A DNA stretch of 64,000 bases from Brachybacterium subflavum (lineage in GTDB: Bacteria > Actinomycetota > Actinomycetes > Actinomycetales > Dermabacteraceae), in assembly GCF_009299795.1 (NCBI RefSeq), contig NZ_VIGP01000006.1, forward strand, positions 272,188-336,187. The letters run 5' to 3'. Under the pieces are notes generated by a model. The model did no database searches and was not told where the DNA came from. It was given only the letters and a program-made list of their open reading frames with translations. Position numbers and translations under genes: made by a program. How positions within the stretch are numbered: the stretch's first letter is position 1; each line of letters starts with the position of its first letter. This document shows, piece by piece, positions 25,579-33,647 of the stretch.

Positions 25579-27116
25579 CGGGCGGTCTCCATCGCGAGCG
25601 TCCCGTTCACGTTCGGCGTCCACTCGACGCGCGTGTTCGAGGCGAAGTTCTGGTCCGCCTGGTACAGGAACAGGAAGGGCGCTTCGTCGTGCAGCCACTC
25701 CTGCATGCGGTGGAACGTCTTCAGGCGCGTGTCCGGATCGATGGTCTGCTCGAGCGCGTCGATCATCTCGTCGGCCTCCGACGATCGGATCCTGCTGCGC
25801 TTGCGATCCGAGCGGATGTAGGACTGCATGGTGGCCTCTCCGTCGAGCGTCCAGCCGGTGCTTCCGGTGAGATACATGGATCCGAGCGACGAGGGGTCGT
25901 CCGAGGCGAGCCGCTCGGCGAAGGTGCCGGGCTCGAGGATCTCGAGCTCGAGGGTCACGCCGACGTCCTCGAGCATCCCGGCGAGGGCCTGGGAGATGAG
26001 CTGGTCCTTGTTCGAGGCGGTGAAGGACAGCGTCAGTCCGTCGGCGTGGCCGGCCTCCGCGAGCAGTCTGCGCGCCTCGTCGGGGTCCCGCTCCGGGGGC
26101 TTCACATCGGGGTCGTAGCCGAACGCCTCGCGGGGCACGATCGTGGCGGCCTCGCGCCCGGAGTCGTTGAGCACGGCGCTGATCAGCAGCGGCACGTCCA
26201 CGGCATGGTTCAGGGCGCGCCGCACGCGGGCGTCCTTCAGGACCTCGTGCTCGGTGTCGAGCACCACGAAGTACATGCGGATGCCCGGGTGCGTGATGAG
26301 GGAGACGTCCTTGTAGCCCTCGAGCTGCAGTGCCGCCTCGGGGTCGAGGGCGGAGACCAGGTCGACGGCGTCGCTCTGGATGCCCGCGAGGGCCGACGCC
26401 GGGTTCGGCATCGCGGTGAAGTGCACTTCGTCGAAGGCGGGCCTGCCGTTCCAATGGTCGTCGTACGCGGCCAGGCGCAGCAGCTGGGCCTTGCGCCAGG
26501 AGACGAAGCGGAACGGGCCCGTGCCGATCGGGTGCGCGGCGAAGCCCTCCGCGCCGACGTCGGCGAAGTGGGCGGCGGGCAGCATGACGCCGCCGAAGAG
26601 CGAGACCTTCTCGGGGATGACCGGGTCGGGCTCGGCCATCACGATGTCGACGGTGTGGTCGTCGATGATCTCGACGTGGTCCACGGAGCGCAGCTCGACG
26701 ATCGTGGATCCGGTGTCCGGGTCGATCAGCCGCTCGATCGAGAACTTCACGCTGCGGGCATCGAAGGGCTCGCCGTTGTGGAAGGTGACGTCCGTGCGCA
26801 GGCGGAAGCGCCAGTGGAGCTCGTCCGTGGCCTCCCAGTGGGTGGCCAGGCGGGGGACGAGCTCGTTCTGCGTATCGCGCATGGTGAGCGTGTCGAAGAT
26901 GTTGATCAGCACGTTCATCCCGTCCAGGCCGCTCTCCAGGTGCGGGTCCAGCCCCGTGGGCTCGCTGGGCTGGGCGATCCTCAGGGCCCGGGCCCCGTCC
27001 GGATCCGCGGCGGAGCCGCAGCCGGCCGTGAGGCCGACGGCGCCCAGCAGCGAACCGGCCGCCCCGAGGCGCAGCGCCGTGCGCCGGGTGGGCATGGGTG
27101 GTGCGGTCGGGCTCAT
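25575..27116 (-). CDS. Peptide/nickel-type solute-binding lipoprotein (SBP_bac_5)
   Basis: 513 residues. Signal: TRRTALRLGAAGSLLGAVGL then lipobox LTAGC near residue 33, so Tat-type export with lipid anchor. The mature part follows the family-5 pattern: LDPHLESGLDGMNVLINIFDTL, WRFRLRTDVTFHNGEPFDA, and PIGTGPFRFVSW. ATG at 27116 has GAGGAGGGATC upstream. It heads the importer operon. Ligands of this family range from oligopeptides to muropeptides and glycosides; adjacent GH3 and serine hydrolase genes favour a cell-wall fragment. Confidence 0.9.
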   Translation of the reverse strand: MSPTAPPMPTRRTALRLGAAGSLLGAVGLTAGCGSAADPDGARALRIAQPSEPTGLDPHLESGLDGMNVLINIFDTLTMRDTQNELVPRLATHWEATDELHWRFRLRTDVTFHNGEPFDARSVKFSIERLIDPDTGSTIVELRSVDHVEIIDDHTVDIVMAEPDPVIPEKVSLFGGVMLPAAHFADVGAEGFAAHPIGTGPFRFVSWRKAQLLRLAAYDDHWNGRPAFDEVHFTAMPNPASALAGIQSDAVDLVSALDPEAALQLEGYKDVSLITHPGIRMYFVVLDTEHEVLKDARVRRALNHAVDVPLLISAVLNDSGREAATIVPREAFGYDPDVKPPERDPDEARRLLAEAGHADGLTLSFTASNKDQLISQALAGMLEDVGVTLELEILEPGTFAERLASDDPSSLGSMYLTGSTGWTLDGEATMQSYIRSDRKRSRIRSSEADEMIDALEQTIDPDTRLKTFHRMQEWLHDEAPFLFLYQADQNFASNTRVEWTPNVNGTLAMETAR

Positions 27117-27146
27117 GGCTCGCAGATCCCTCCTCGATGAGGAATG

Positions 27147-27181
27147 CCATTCAATGGAACGGGTGTGCCACTCAGTGGCAC
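27147..27181. promoter_or_regulatory. Tandem palindromic operators between importer operon and IclR-type gene
   Basis: Two inverted repeats of the same design: CCATT-C-AATGG (27147-27157) and GTGCCACT-C-AGTGGCAC (27165-27181). Their centres, 27152 and 27173, are 21 bp apart, two helical turns, so two dimers would sit on the same face of DNA. They lie 31 bp upstream of the binding-protein ATG and 24 bp upstream of the regulator ATG, an ideal position for one factor to control both directions. Confidence 0.75.
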
Positions 27182-27204
27182 GAATGTCGATTACCATAGT
27201 TGCC

Positions 27205-27852
27205 ATGGGTGAAGAGGTCAACGAGGCGGCGCGGTCCGTCGCGGACAAGGTGACGGCGCTCCTGCGTGCGGTGGGGAGCAGCGGCGAGCCGCTGAGCCTC
27301 GCTGCGCTGACCGCCGCGAGCGGCACGAGCAAGTCGACGTGCCGGCGGCTGCTCCTGGACCTGAGCGTCCAGGGGTACGTGCGCTCGCCACAGCGCGGCA
27401 TGTACACGACGGGGCCGCGGCTGCAGGGCCTCGCGGCCTCCGTCGTGCGCGGGGACCGGATGGGCGGCGTGATCCGGGAATCGCTCGGCGCCCTCGCCCG
27501 CGCCACCGGTCACGTGGCTCTGCGCGTCGGCGTGCTCGACGAGCGGGCGGTGGTCCTGGACCTCGAGAACACCCAGAGCATCCCGCTCGACGTCCAGGTG
27601 GGTGAGGAGCTCCCGGCACATCCGGTCTGGGGCGATGACGGCGATCGCCGCGATCCGGGCGAGCCGGTCGACGAGTACCCGTCCCGGTCCCTGTGGACGC
27701 TCAGCGCTCCCATCGACGACGACGGCCGGGAACGGCTCGCGCTCGTGGGCCTCGCCTTCATGCGCCCGCAGAGCGCGAGCGCCGCCGACCTCCTGGCCTC
27801 GCACGCGAGGACGCTGCGGGACATCGGGACCCGGGCTCGCGATGCCGGCTGA
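27205..27852 (+). CDS. IclR-type transcriptional regulator with shortened effector domain
   Basis: 215 residues; IclR proteins are usually about 250. The winged helix is clear: LLRAVGSSGEPLSLAALTAASGTSKSTCRRLLLDL, then GYVRSPQRGMYTTGPRL. The effector region starts normally (LGALARATGHVALRVGVLDERAVVLDLEN) but the central part that usually has the HATALGKALLA-type segment is missing or replaced by a short Asp/Pro-rich linker (WGDDGDRRDPGEPVDEYPSR). Ligand sensing may therefore differ. Divergent from the peptide importer, with tandem operators between them. Confidence 0.82.
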   Translation: MGEEVNEAARSVADKVTALLRAVGSSGEPLSLAALTAASGTSKSTCRRLLLDLSVQGYVRSPQRGMYTTGPRLQGLAASVVRGDRMGGVIRESLGALARATGHVALRVGVLDERAVVLDLENTQSIPLDVQVGEELPAHPVWGDDGDRRDPGEPVDEYPSRSLWTLSAPIDDDGRERLALVGLAFMRPQSASAADLLASHARTLRDIGTRARDAG

Positions 27853-28855
27853 CACCGCCGCCGAGCTGACGGTCCTTCTCGAGACCGCTCGCGCTGCGGG
27901 GCAGTTCAGCGCCGCCTCGTGGGCGGTTGGATCCTCGTCCGGGACGCTCGGCAGCGGCGTGCTCGGCACGCCGAGCGAGGACGACGCGACCCCGATCGGC
28001 CCGCGCACCCGGTTCGACCTCGCCTCGGTGACCAAACCGATCGTGGGGCTCACCCTGCTGCGGCTGGCGGACCGCGGACTCGTCGCACTGGACGCGAGGG
28101 TGGGCGACGTGCTCGCGGACTGGCCGGACGGGCCCATGGCGCGCGCCGACCTCCGCTCGCTGCTCACGCACACCTCAGGAGCCCCGGGGCCCACCCCGCT
28201 GTTCCGCGAGCACGAGGACCGGGACTCCCTGCTGCATGCCCTCGCGCGATTGGAGTTCACGACTCCCGGCCGGTGGTGCTACTCCTCGATGGGCTTCATC
28301 GCCCTGGGCCTGGTGGCCGAGGAGGCGGGCGGCGCGGGGCTCGAGGCCCTGGTGCATCGCGAGATCACGGGTCCGCTGGAGATGGACGACACCCGCTACG
28401 GCCCCGTCGATCCCGGCGGCGCCGTCGCCACGGAGCGCTGCCCCTGGCGCGACCGGCTCGTGCGCGGCACCGTGCACGACGAGAACGCGGAGGTGCTGGG
28501 CGGGGTCGCCGGTCATGCGGGCCTGTTCGGCACGGCCGAGGACCTCGGCCAGCTCGGCGCCGCGCTGCTGCGGGGGAGCCTGCTCGAGCCCGACCTGCAG
28601 GACGCGATGACCGGCCGGAGCGGCGGCCGTCCACTCGGCTGGTGGCCGCGCGAGCGCTGCGGCTTCCTCGACGGCACCTTCGGCGGGAGCGCCTACGGGC
28701 ACACCGGCTTCACGGGCACCAGCCTCGTCATCGACCCGGATCGGGACCGCTGGTTCTGCCTGCTCACCAATCGCGTGCATCCGACGCGCGACCCCCGGGG
28801 CTTCGAGCACGTGCGCGCAGGCTTCCACGCGGCGGCCTCGCGCGGGACCTGGTGA
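27842..28855 (+). CDS. Serine hydrolase, beta-lactamase/PBP4*-like (class C fold)
   Basis: 337 residues, no signal peptide. Catalytic motifs: Ser62-x-x-Lys65 in ASVTK, Tyr147-Ser148-Ser149 in CYSSMGF, and HTGFTGT near residue 287 as the KTG-equivalent. This set is typical of esterases and D-amino-acid-specific peptidases of the AmpC/AmpH group rather than true beta-lactamases. It overlaps the regulator's last 11 bases, indicating co-transcription. Next to a GH3 and peptide importer, a cytoplasmic peptidase or esterase of cell-wall fragments is plausible; substrate unproven. Confidence 0.86.
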   Translation: MPADTAAELTVLLETARAAGQFSAASWAVGSSSGTLGSGVLGTPSEDDATPIGPRTRFDLASVTKPIVGLTLLRLADRGLVALDARVGDVLADWPDGPMARADLRSLLTHTSGAPGPTPLFREHEDRDSLLHALARLEFTTPGRWCYSSMGFIALGLVAEEAGGAGLEALVHREITGPLEMDDTRYGPVDPGGAVATERCPWRDRLVRGTVHDENAEVLGGVAGHAGLFGTAEDLGQLGAALLRGSLLEPDLQDAMTGRSGGRPLGWWPRERCGFLDGTFGGSAYGHTGFTGTSLVIDPDRDRWFCLLTNRVHPTRDPRGFEHVRAGFHAAASRGTW

Positions 28856-28915
28856 GCCGATCGGACCCCCGCCCCGGCCCGGTGAGGGGCATGCGCACCT
28901 TGGTACCCTCCAGCC

Positions 28916-29512
28916 GTGAATGAAGGATCGGCCGCGCAGCATCGGCCCAGGTACCACCATGGGGATCTGCCGGCGACTCTCGTGCGCACCGCGATCGCGA
29001 TGCTCGACGCCGACGGCGACACGCACCTCTCGCTGCGCGCCGTCGCGCGCGAGGCGGGCGTCTCCAGCGCCGCCCCGTACCGTCATTTCCCCGACCGGCG
29101 CGCCCTGCTCGATGCGGTCTCCGCCGTCGGCTTCGAGGATCTGATGGCGGCGCTCGGCGCCGAGCATCCCGAGCCCGCCGACGCCTCGCAGCTGGCCGAC
29201 GTCGGCGTCGCCTACGTGCGCTTCGCGCTCGGCCGCCCGGGCCTGTTCCGCGTCATGTTCCTGGGGGAGGGCGGCCGCACCGAGCCCGCGCGGCGTCGGA
29301 TCACCGAGCAGATCCACGCGCATCTCGATGCGGTGGTCCAGCGGGTCTTCGCCGTCGAGGAACCGACCCCGGTGACCACCGGGCTGTGGGCCCTGGTCCA
29401 CGGCATGGCCTGCCTGTACCTGTACGGAAACCTGGTCCCCGCGACCGGCGACGAGATCGACGAGCGGGTGCGCACGACGGTCGCCGCGACCGTCGGCGTC
29501 CGGACCCGCTGA
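28916..29512 (+). CDS. TetR/AcrR-family regulator (WHG-type C-terminus)
   Basis: 198 residues from GTG. N-terminal RYHHGDLPATLVRTAIAML is the typical opening of TetR proteins with a WHG-type ligand domain; the HTH is LSLRAVAREAGVSSAAPYRHF. The C-terminal domain contains LWALVHGMACLYLYGNL. Convergent with the esterase/DJ-1/epimerase operon, so it is not obviously its divergent regulator. Ligand and targets unknown. Confidence 0.88.
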   Translation: MNEGSAAQHRPRYHHGDLPATLVRTAIAMLDADGDTHLSLRAVAREAGVSSAAPYRHFPDRRALLDAVSAVGFEDLMAALGAEHPEPADASQLADVGVAYVRFALGRPGLFRVMFLGEGGRTEPARRRITEQIHAHLDAVVQRVFAVEEPTPVTTGLWALVHGMACLYLYGNLVPATGDEIDERVRTTVAATVGVRTR

Positions 29513-29515
29513 ACG

Positions 29516-29589
29516 GCCGACGGGGCGTGCCGGCGCGGTCTGCCGACAGGCCCCGTCGGCTGCACAGCCCCGCCCCGCTCACGGGGCGG
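29516..29589. terminator. Two stacked hairpins between convergent genes
   Basis: GCCGACGGGGC (29516-29526) pairs perfectly with GCCCCGTCGGC (29550-29560). A second stem, CCGCCCCG (29570-29577) with CGGGGCGG (29582-29589), has a four-base loop. No U-tract follows on either strand, but in GC-rich Actinobacteria such hairpins often end transcription; the site lies exactly between the TetR stop and the esterase stop. Confidence 0.6.
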
Positions 29590-29594
29590 CGTCC

Positions 29595-30572
29595 TCAGTC
29601 CTGTGCGAGCGCGTCCCGCAGGAAGTCGATCGCGAGGCCGCGGGCCACACTCGCGGCTCGGGTGTCGCGCAGGCTGTCCAGGAGCAGGAAGTCGTGGACC
29701 ATGCCGGCCACGCGCACCGAGGTGACGTCGACCCCGGCCTCGCGCAGACGGTTCGCGTACATCTCGCCCTCGTCGCGCAGCACGTCGGCCTCATCGGTGA
29801 TGACGAGGCTGCGGGGGAGCTTCGCGAGGTCTTCGCTCGGTGCCTGCAGGGGCGAGGCGAACTTCTCCGCGCGCTGGGCGGGGTCGGTCGTGTACTGGTC
29901 CCAGAACCACTGCATGCCCTCGCGGGTCAGGTAGTAGCCCTCGGCGAACTGCAGGTACGACGGGGTATCGAAATCGGCGTCCGTCACCGGGTAGAGCAGG
30001 CACTGGGCCTTCAGGCCGATGCCGCCGCGCTCGGCGTTCATCAGCGCGAAGACGGTGGACATGCATCCGCCCACGGACTCACCGGTCACGGCGATCCGTG
30101 AGGTGTCCATGCCGTGCTCCGCGCCGTGCGCGAGGACCCACCGACCCACCGCGTAGTTCTGCTCGACCTGCGTGGGGTACCTCGCCTCCGGTGCCCGGTC
30201 GTAGACGGGGAAGACGCCCACGGCGTGCGCACCCACGACGAGCTCGCGGAACAGGCGGTCGTGGGTGTGCTCATCGCCGAACACCCAGCCCGCGCCGTGG
30301 ATGTAGACCAGCACGGGCAGATCGCCCGTGACTCCCGCGGGACGGACGATCCGGGTGCGGACCGTGCCCCACTGGCCGGCGTCGACCTCGACCCATTCCT
30401 CCTCGACGTCGGGTCGCTCGACGCCCTCACCGCTCTGCAGGTCGGCGAGGATCGCGCGCCCCTGCTCCGGCGGGACCTCGTAGATGCGCGGGTGGGGATC
30501 GGTGTCGGCGCTCAGCTGCGCCGCCTCGGGCTCGAGGACGGGAGTGATCGGCTCGGGAAGGTTCGACATCAT
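29595..30572 (-). CDS. Alpha/beta hydrolase, HSL/acetyl-esterase type
   Basis: 325 residues. VYIHGAGWVFGDEHTHDR near residue 90 is the oxyanion-hole motif (HGAGW in place of HGGG); Ser166 in TGESVGG is the nucleophile; Asp in ITDEADVLRDEG and His in VAGMVHDFLLLD complete the triad. ATG ATG at 30572/30569 follows GAGGAGAC. Third gene in an operon with an NAD-epimerase-like and a DJ-1/PfpI gene. Probably cleaves short acyl esters or lactones; substrate unknown. Confidence 0.9.
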   Translation of the reverse strand: MMSNLPEPITPVLEPEAAQLSADTDPHPRIYEVPPEQGRAILADLQSGEGVERPDVEEEWVEVDAGQWGTVRTRIVRPAGVTGDLPVLVYIHGAGWVFGDEHTHDRLFRELVVGAHAVGVFPVYDRAPEARYPTQVEQNYAVGRWVLAHGAEHGMDTSRIAVTGESVGGCMSTVFALMNAERGGIGLKAQCLLYPVTDADFDTPSYLQFAEGYYLTREGMQWFWDQYTTDPAQRAEKFASPLQAPSEDLAKLPRSLVITDEADVLRDEGEMYANRLREAGVDVTSVRVAGMVHDFLLLDSLRDTRAASVARGLAIDFLRDALAQD

Positions 30573-30634
30573 GTCTCCTCTGGGTTGTACGAGGTGTGCG
30601 TTGTCGGTCGTCGGTGGCCGCTCGACGCGCTGTC

Positions 30635-31333
30635 TCAGCGGTCGAGCATCTCGATGCAGCGCTCGGCCAGGCGCTGCGAGCTCTGCGGGTTCTGGCCGGT
30701 CAGCAGGCTGCGGTCCTCCACCACGTGGGGACGGAGCGGCAGGCCGGACGAGAAGTCGGCCCCCTTCTCCTTCAGGCGGGTCTCCAGCCACCACGTCGCC
30801 TTCCATGCGAAGGGGTTCAGCCGCTCCTCCGCGTTGGAGAGCGCGGTGAGGCGACGTCCCGCGAACGGCCACGAGCCGTCTTCGCCCTCCGCGGTGAGCA
30901 TCGCGGCGGGGGCATGGCAGAGCAGCGCGAGCGGGCGGTTCTGCGCGAGACGGCGGGTGAGGATCCGGCCGTCGGCCGCATCGTGGGCGAGATCCTCCAT
31001 CGGCCCGTGGCCGCCGGAGTAGAACAGCAGGTCGAAGGCGTCGGGGTCGACCTCGTAGAGGTCCTCGGGCGACTGCAGCACGGGGCGGAGATCCTGGATC
31101 TTCCGGGCGATCCTCCGCGTGGTCCAGGGCATCCCGCCGGAGATGCCCAGGCTGAGCCGGTCGATCGTCGGGACCTTCGCGTCGGGGGTGGCGACGGTGA
31201 CGTCGAAGCCCCGGTCCCGGAAGGCCTCGTAGGGGACGGCGAACTCCTCGGCCCATACGCCGGAGGGGTGCTCGGTGCCGTCGCGCAGGGTCCAGTGGTC
31301 GGCGCCGGAGAGCACCATGAGGACGGAGGTCAT
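30635..31333 (-). CDS. DJ-1/PfpI-family protein (Hsp31-like glyoxalase III/deglycase type)
   Basis: 232 residues. Nucleophile elbow LALLCHAPAAML with Cys139-His140; Glu30 in SGVWAEEFAVPYEAFRDRGFD matches the conserved Glu of Hsp31-type proteins; YSGGHGPMEDL provides the glycine loop. Relatives of this size show glyoxalase III activity or protein deglycation. The ATG overlaps the stop of the epimerase gene by ATGA, so they are coupled. Likely a cytoplasmic stress or carbonyl-detoxification enzyme. Confidence 0.88.
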   Translation of the reverse strand: MTSVLMVLSGADHWTLRDGTEHPSGVWAEEFAVPYEAFRDRGFDVTVATPDAKVPTIDRLSLGISGGMPWTTRRIARKIQDLRPVLQSPEDLYEVDPDAFDLLFYSGGHGPMEDLAHDAADGRILTRRLAQNRPLALLCHAPAAMLTAEGEDGSWPFAGRRLTALSNAEERLNPFAWKATWWLETRLKEKGADFSSGLPLRPHVVEDRSLLTGQNPQSSQRLAERCIEMLDR

Positions 31334-32292
31334 CGGGAGGTCCCTTCGCTGGTGGAGGAGCTGCGGGAGGCGGCGTCCGCGAGGGCCTGCACCCCTTCGG
31401 CGTAGGTGGTGACGCGGAACGCGGGGAAGGCCCGGCGGAACTCGTCGGACAGGAAGATGTTGTTCACGGCGTAGCGGGGGAGCAGCTCCCAGATCTCCCG
31501 CACCGGCTTCGAGACGAGGCCCGCGAGGCGGAACTGCCACGCCGGCATCACGGAGTAGTCGATGTCGCGGCCCCAGGCCCTCGCGCTGAGGTCGGCGATG
31601 AGGGTGCGGTAGGTCATCGGCGAGGGGTCGACGGGCAGGTGCCAGGTCCGTCCGAAGGCCGAGGGCGTGTTCCCGATCAGGGCCATGCCGCGGCTCGCGT
31701 CGGGCGTCCAGATCAGGGTGCGCAGGGTGTCATCGGTCAGGGGTGCGCGCGGCTTCTCGCCGCCGGTGATGCGGTCGAAGACCAGGGAGGTCGTGAACGA
31801 CTGGGTCCTGCCGGGGCCGTAGAACTCGGGGGCGCGGCAGATGACGCCCTCGATCCTCTCCTGGTCGATGGCCTCGAGCAGCATCTCGGCGATCCTCGCG
31901 CGGACCACTGCCTTGCGGCCGACGGGCCGGAACGGGGTCTGCTCGCTCTGCGGGGTCGAGGTCTTGGGATACATGTACGTGTTGTCGAAGAACACGAGCT
32001 TCGTGCCGTGGGCGGCGCAGGCGTCGATGACGTTGCGCATCATCACCGGCAGCTGCTCGGCCCACAGCTTCCCGTCCGGCGGCAGACCGGCCGTGAAATA
32101 GGCGATCTCGCTGCCGGCGACCGCGCGGCTCGTCTGCTCCGCGTCCAGGAGGTCCGCGGCGAGGGTCGTGTCGGTCTCGTGGAGCGGGGTCGGATGTCTG
32201 CTGACCAGGCGCAGGTCCGTCGTGAACTCGTCATGGAGGGCGCGGGCGAGCTCCGTGCCGATCTGTCCGCTCGCCCCGAGGATCGTCTGCAC
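31330..32292 (-). CDS. NAD-dependent epimerase/dehydratase-family protein (extended SDR)
   Basis: 320 residues. TILGASGQIGTELARAL is the Rossmann GxxGxxG near the N-terminus. The usual YxxxK is modified: FFDNTYMYPK with a later RPVGRKAVVRARIAEM segment, so canonical epimerase catalysis is uncertain. RAPEFYGPGRTQ and later residues match a group annotated as NAD-dependent epimerases. GTG at 32292 follows GGAAGGAGCC and is preferred over upstream ATG codons, which lie in non-coding-like sequence. First gene of the operon with the DJ-1 and esterase genes. Confidence 0.82.
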   Translation of the reverse strand: MQTILGASGQIGTELARALHDEFTTDLRLVSRHPTPLHETDTTLAADLLDAEQTSRAVAGSEIAYFTAGLPPDGKLWAEQLPVMMRNVIDACAAHGTKLVFFDNTYMYPKTSTPQSEQTPFRPVGRKAVVRARIAEMLLEAIDQERIEGVICRAPEFYGPGRTQSFTTSLVFDRITGGEKPRAPLTDDTLRTLIWTPDASRGMALIGNTPSAFGRTWHLPVDPSPMTYRTLIADLSARAWGRDIDYSVMPAWQFRLAGLVSKPVREIWELLPRYAVNNIFLSDEFRRAFPAFRVTTYAEGVQALADAASRSSSTSEGTSR

Positions 32293-32537
32293 CGGGCGGC
32301 TCCTTCCGGTCGTGGTCCGTCCTCGCAGGGCCGTCCGCCGCGGTCGGCGGGCACGGCGCGAGGTCGATGGCGCCCAGTGTAAGCAGTGTTGACATTTGGC
32401 GTCGAGGGGGCGGCTCACGCGGGGCGATCCCCGCCTGAGATGACCGGCGTGCGCCGGAGGCCGGAGAATGGGGCGGGCCCGATGCGGCCGACGGGATGAC
32501 GTCGGCCGAGGGCATCGTCGACGGAGCGGAGCGAAGC

Positions 32538-33506
32538 ATGACCCACCGGACCGACCACCGGACCGACCACCCCCGCAGGATCATCCTGGACTGCGACCCC
32601 GGGCACGACGACGCCGTCGCGATCATGCTCGCGCTCGGCTCCCCGGCGATCGAGCTGCGGGGCATCACGACCGTCGGCGGGAACCAGACGGTCGAGAAGA
32701 TCACCCGCAACGCCCAGAGCGTGCTCGAGATGTGCCGCCGGCAGGACGTGCCCGTGCACCGGGGGAGCGCCCGTCCGCTGCTGCGCGACGTGCAGGTCGC
32801 AGGCGACATCCACGGCGAGAGCGGCCTGGACGGGGTCGAGCTGCCCGCGCCCACGGTGCCCGTGGCGGGCCAGCGTGCCGTCGAGTTCATCGTCGAGACC
32901 GTGATGGCGGCAGAGCCCGGGGAGATCACCCTCGTCGGCACCGGACCGCTCACCAATCTCGCGCTCGCCGCGCGGCTCGAGCCCGCGATCATCGAGCGCG
33001 TGCGCGAGGTCGTGATCATGGGCGGCGGGTACCACGAGGGCAACGTGACGCCCGTGGCCGAGTTCAACATCTGGGCCGATCCGGAGGCGGCCGCGATCGT
33101 CGTCGACGCCGGCTGGGAGCTCACCATGGTGGGCCTGGACCTGACCCACCAGGCCCTCGCCACCGCCCAGGTCGAGCAGCAGATCAGAGACCTCGGCACG
33201 GAGCTCGCCGAGTTCTTCCTGGGGCTGATGGCGTTCTTCCGCCGCGCCTACCAGGAGAACCAGGGCTTCGACGACCCGCCCGTGCACGACCCCTGCACGA
33301 TCGCCTACCTCATCGACCCCTCCGTGGTGCGCACGCGCCGGGCGCCGCTGCGCGTCGAGACCCGCGGGGACCTCACCCGCGGCATGACGGTCGCGGACCT
33401 GCGGCCCGGCACCGACCGCGAGGGCTGCCGCACACAGGTCGCGACCGCGCTGGATGCACCGGGGTTCTGGCGGCTCGTCGTCGACGCCGTCCGCGCCCTG
33501 GGGTGA
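32538..33506 (+). CDS. Inosine-uridine preferring nucleoside hydrolase
   Basis: 322 residues. Asp18, Asp20, Asp24 and Asp25 in LDCDPGHDDA form the calcium site of nucleoside N-ribohydrolases; GTGPLTNLALAARLEP and EFNIWADPEAAAIV are family signatures, and HDPCTIAYLI carries the C-terminal conserved His-Asp. It releases ribose and a free base from purine or pyrimidine nucleosides. The first residues contain a small THRTD/HRTD repeat. ATG at 32538 is chosen as the first codon close to the fold; an upstream ATG at 32496 is possible. Confidence 0.92.
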   Translation: MTHRTDHRTDHPRRIILDCDPGHDDAVAIMLALGSPAIELRGITTVGGNQTVEKITRNAQSVLEMCRRQDVPVHRGSARPLLRDVQVAGDIHGESGLDGVELPAPTVPVAGQRAVEFIVETVMAAEPGEITLVGTGPLTNLALAARLEPAIIERVREVVIMGGGYHEGNVTPVAEFNIWADPEAAAIVVDAGWELTMVGLDLTHQALATAQVEQQIRDLGTELAEFFLGLMAFFRRAYQENQGFDDPPVHDPCTIAYLIDPSVVRTRRAPLRVETRGDLTRGMTVADLRPGTDREGCRTQVATALDAPGFWRLVVDAVRALG

Positions 33507-33647
33507 GGTGGTGAGCGCCCGCCCGTCGGCCGGATCTCGGAGCGCACGCTCGCGCGAGGGTCGGCCGCGGGGTCCAGCCCTGGAGGCACAGGCGATGCAC
33601 AGCCCGGCCATGCGGGAGGGCTAAGGGGCGTCCGTAGCGTCCCGGGC

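Noticed and set aside
27842..28855. True beta-lactamase resistance gene
   Set aside because: No signal peptide, motifs SxxK/YSS/HTG fit peptidase/esterase relatives, and the gene is embedded in a catabolic operon.
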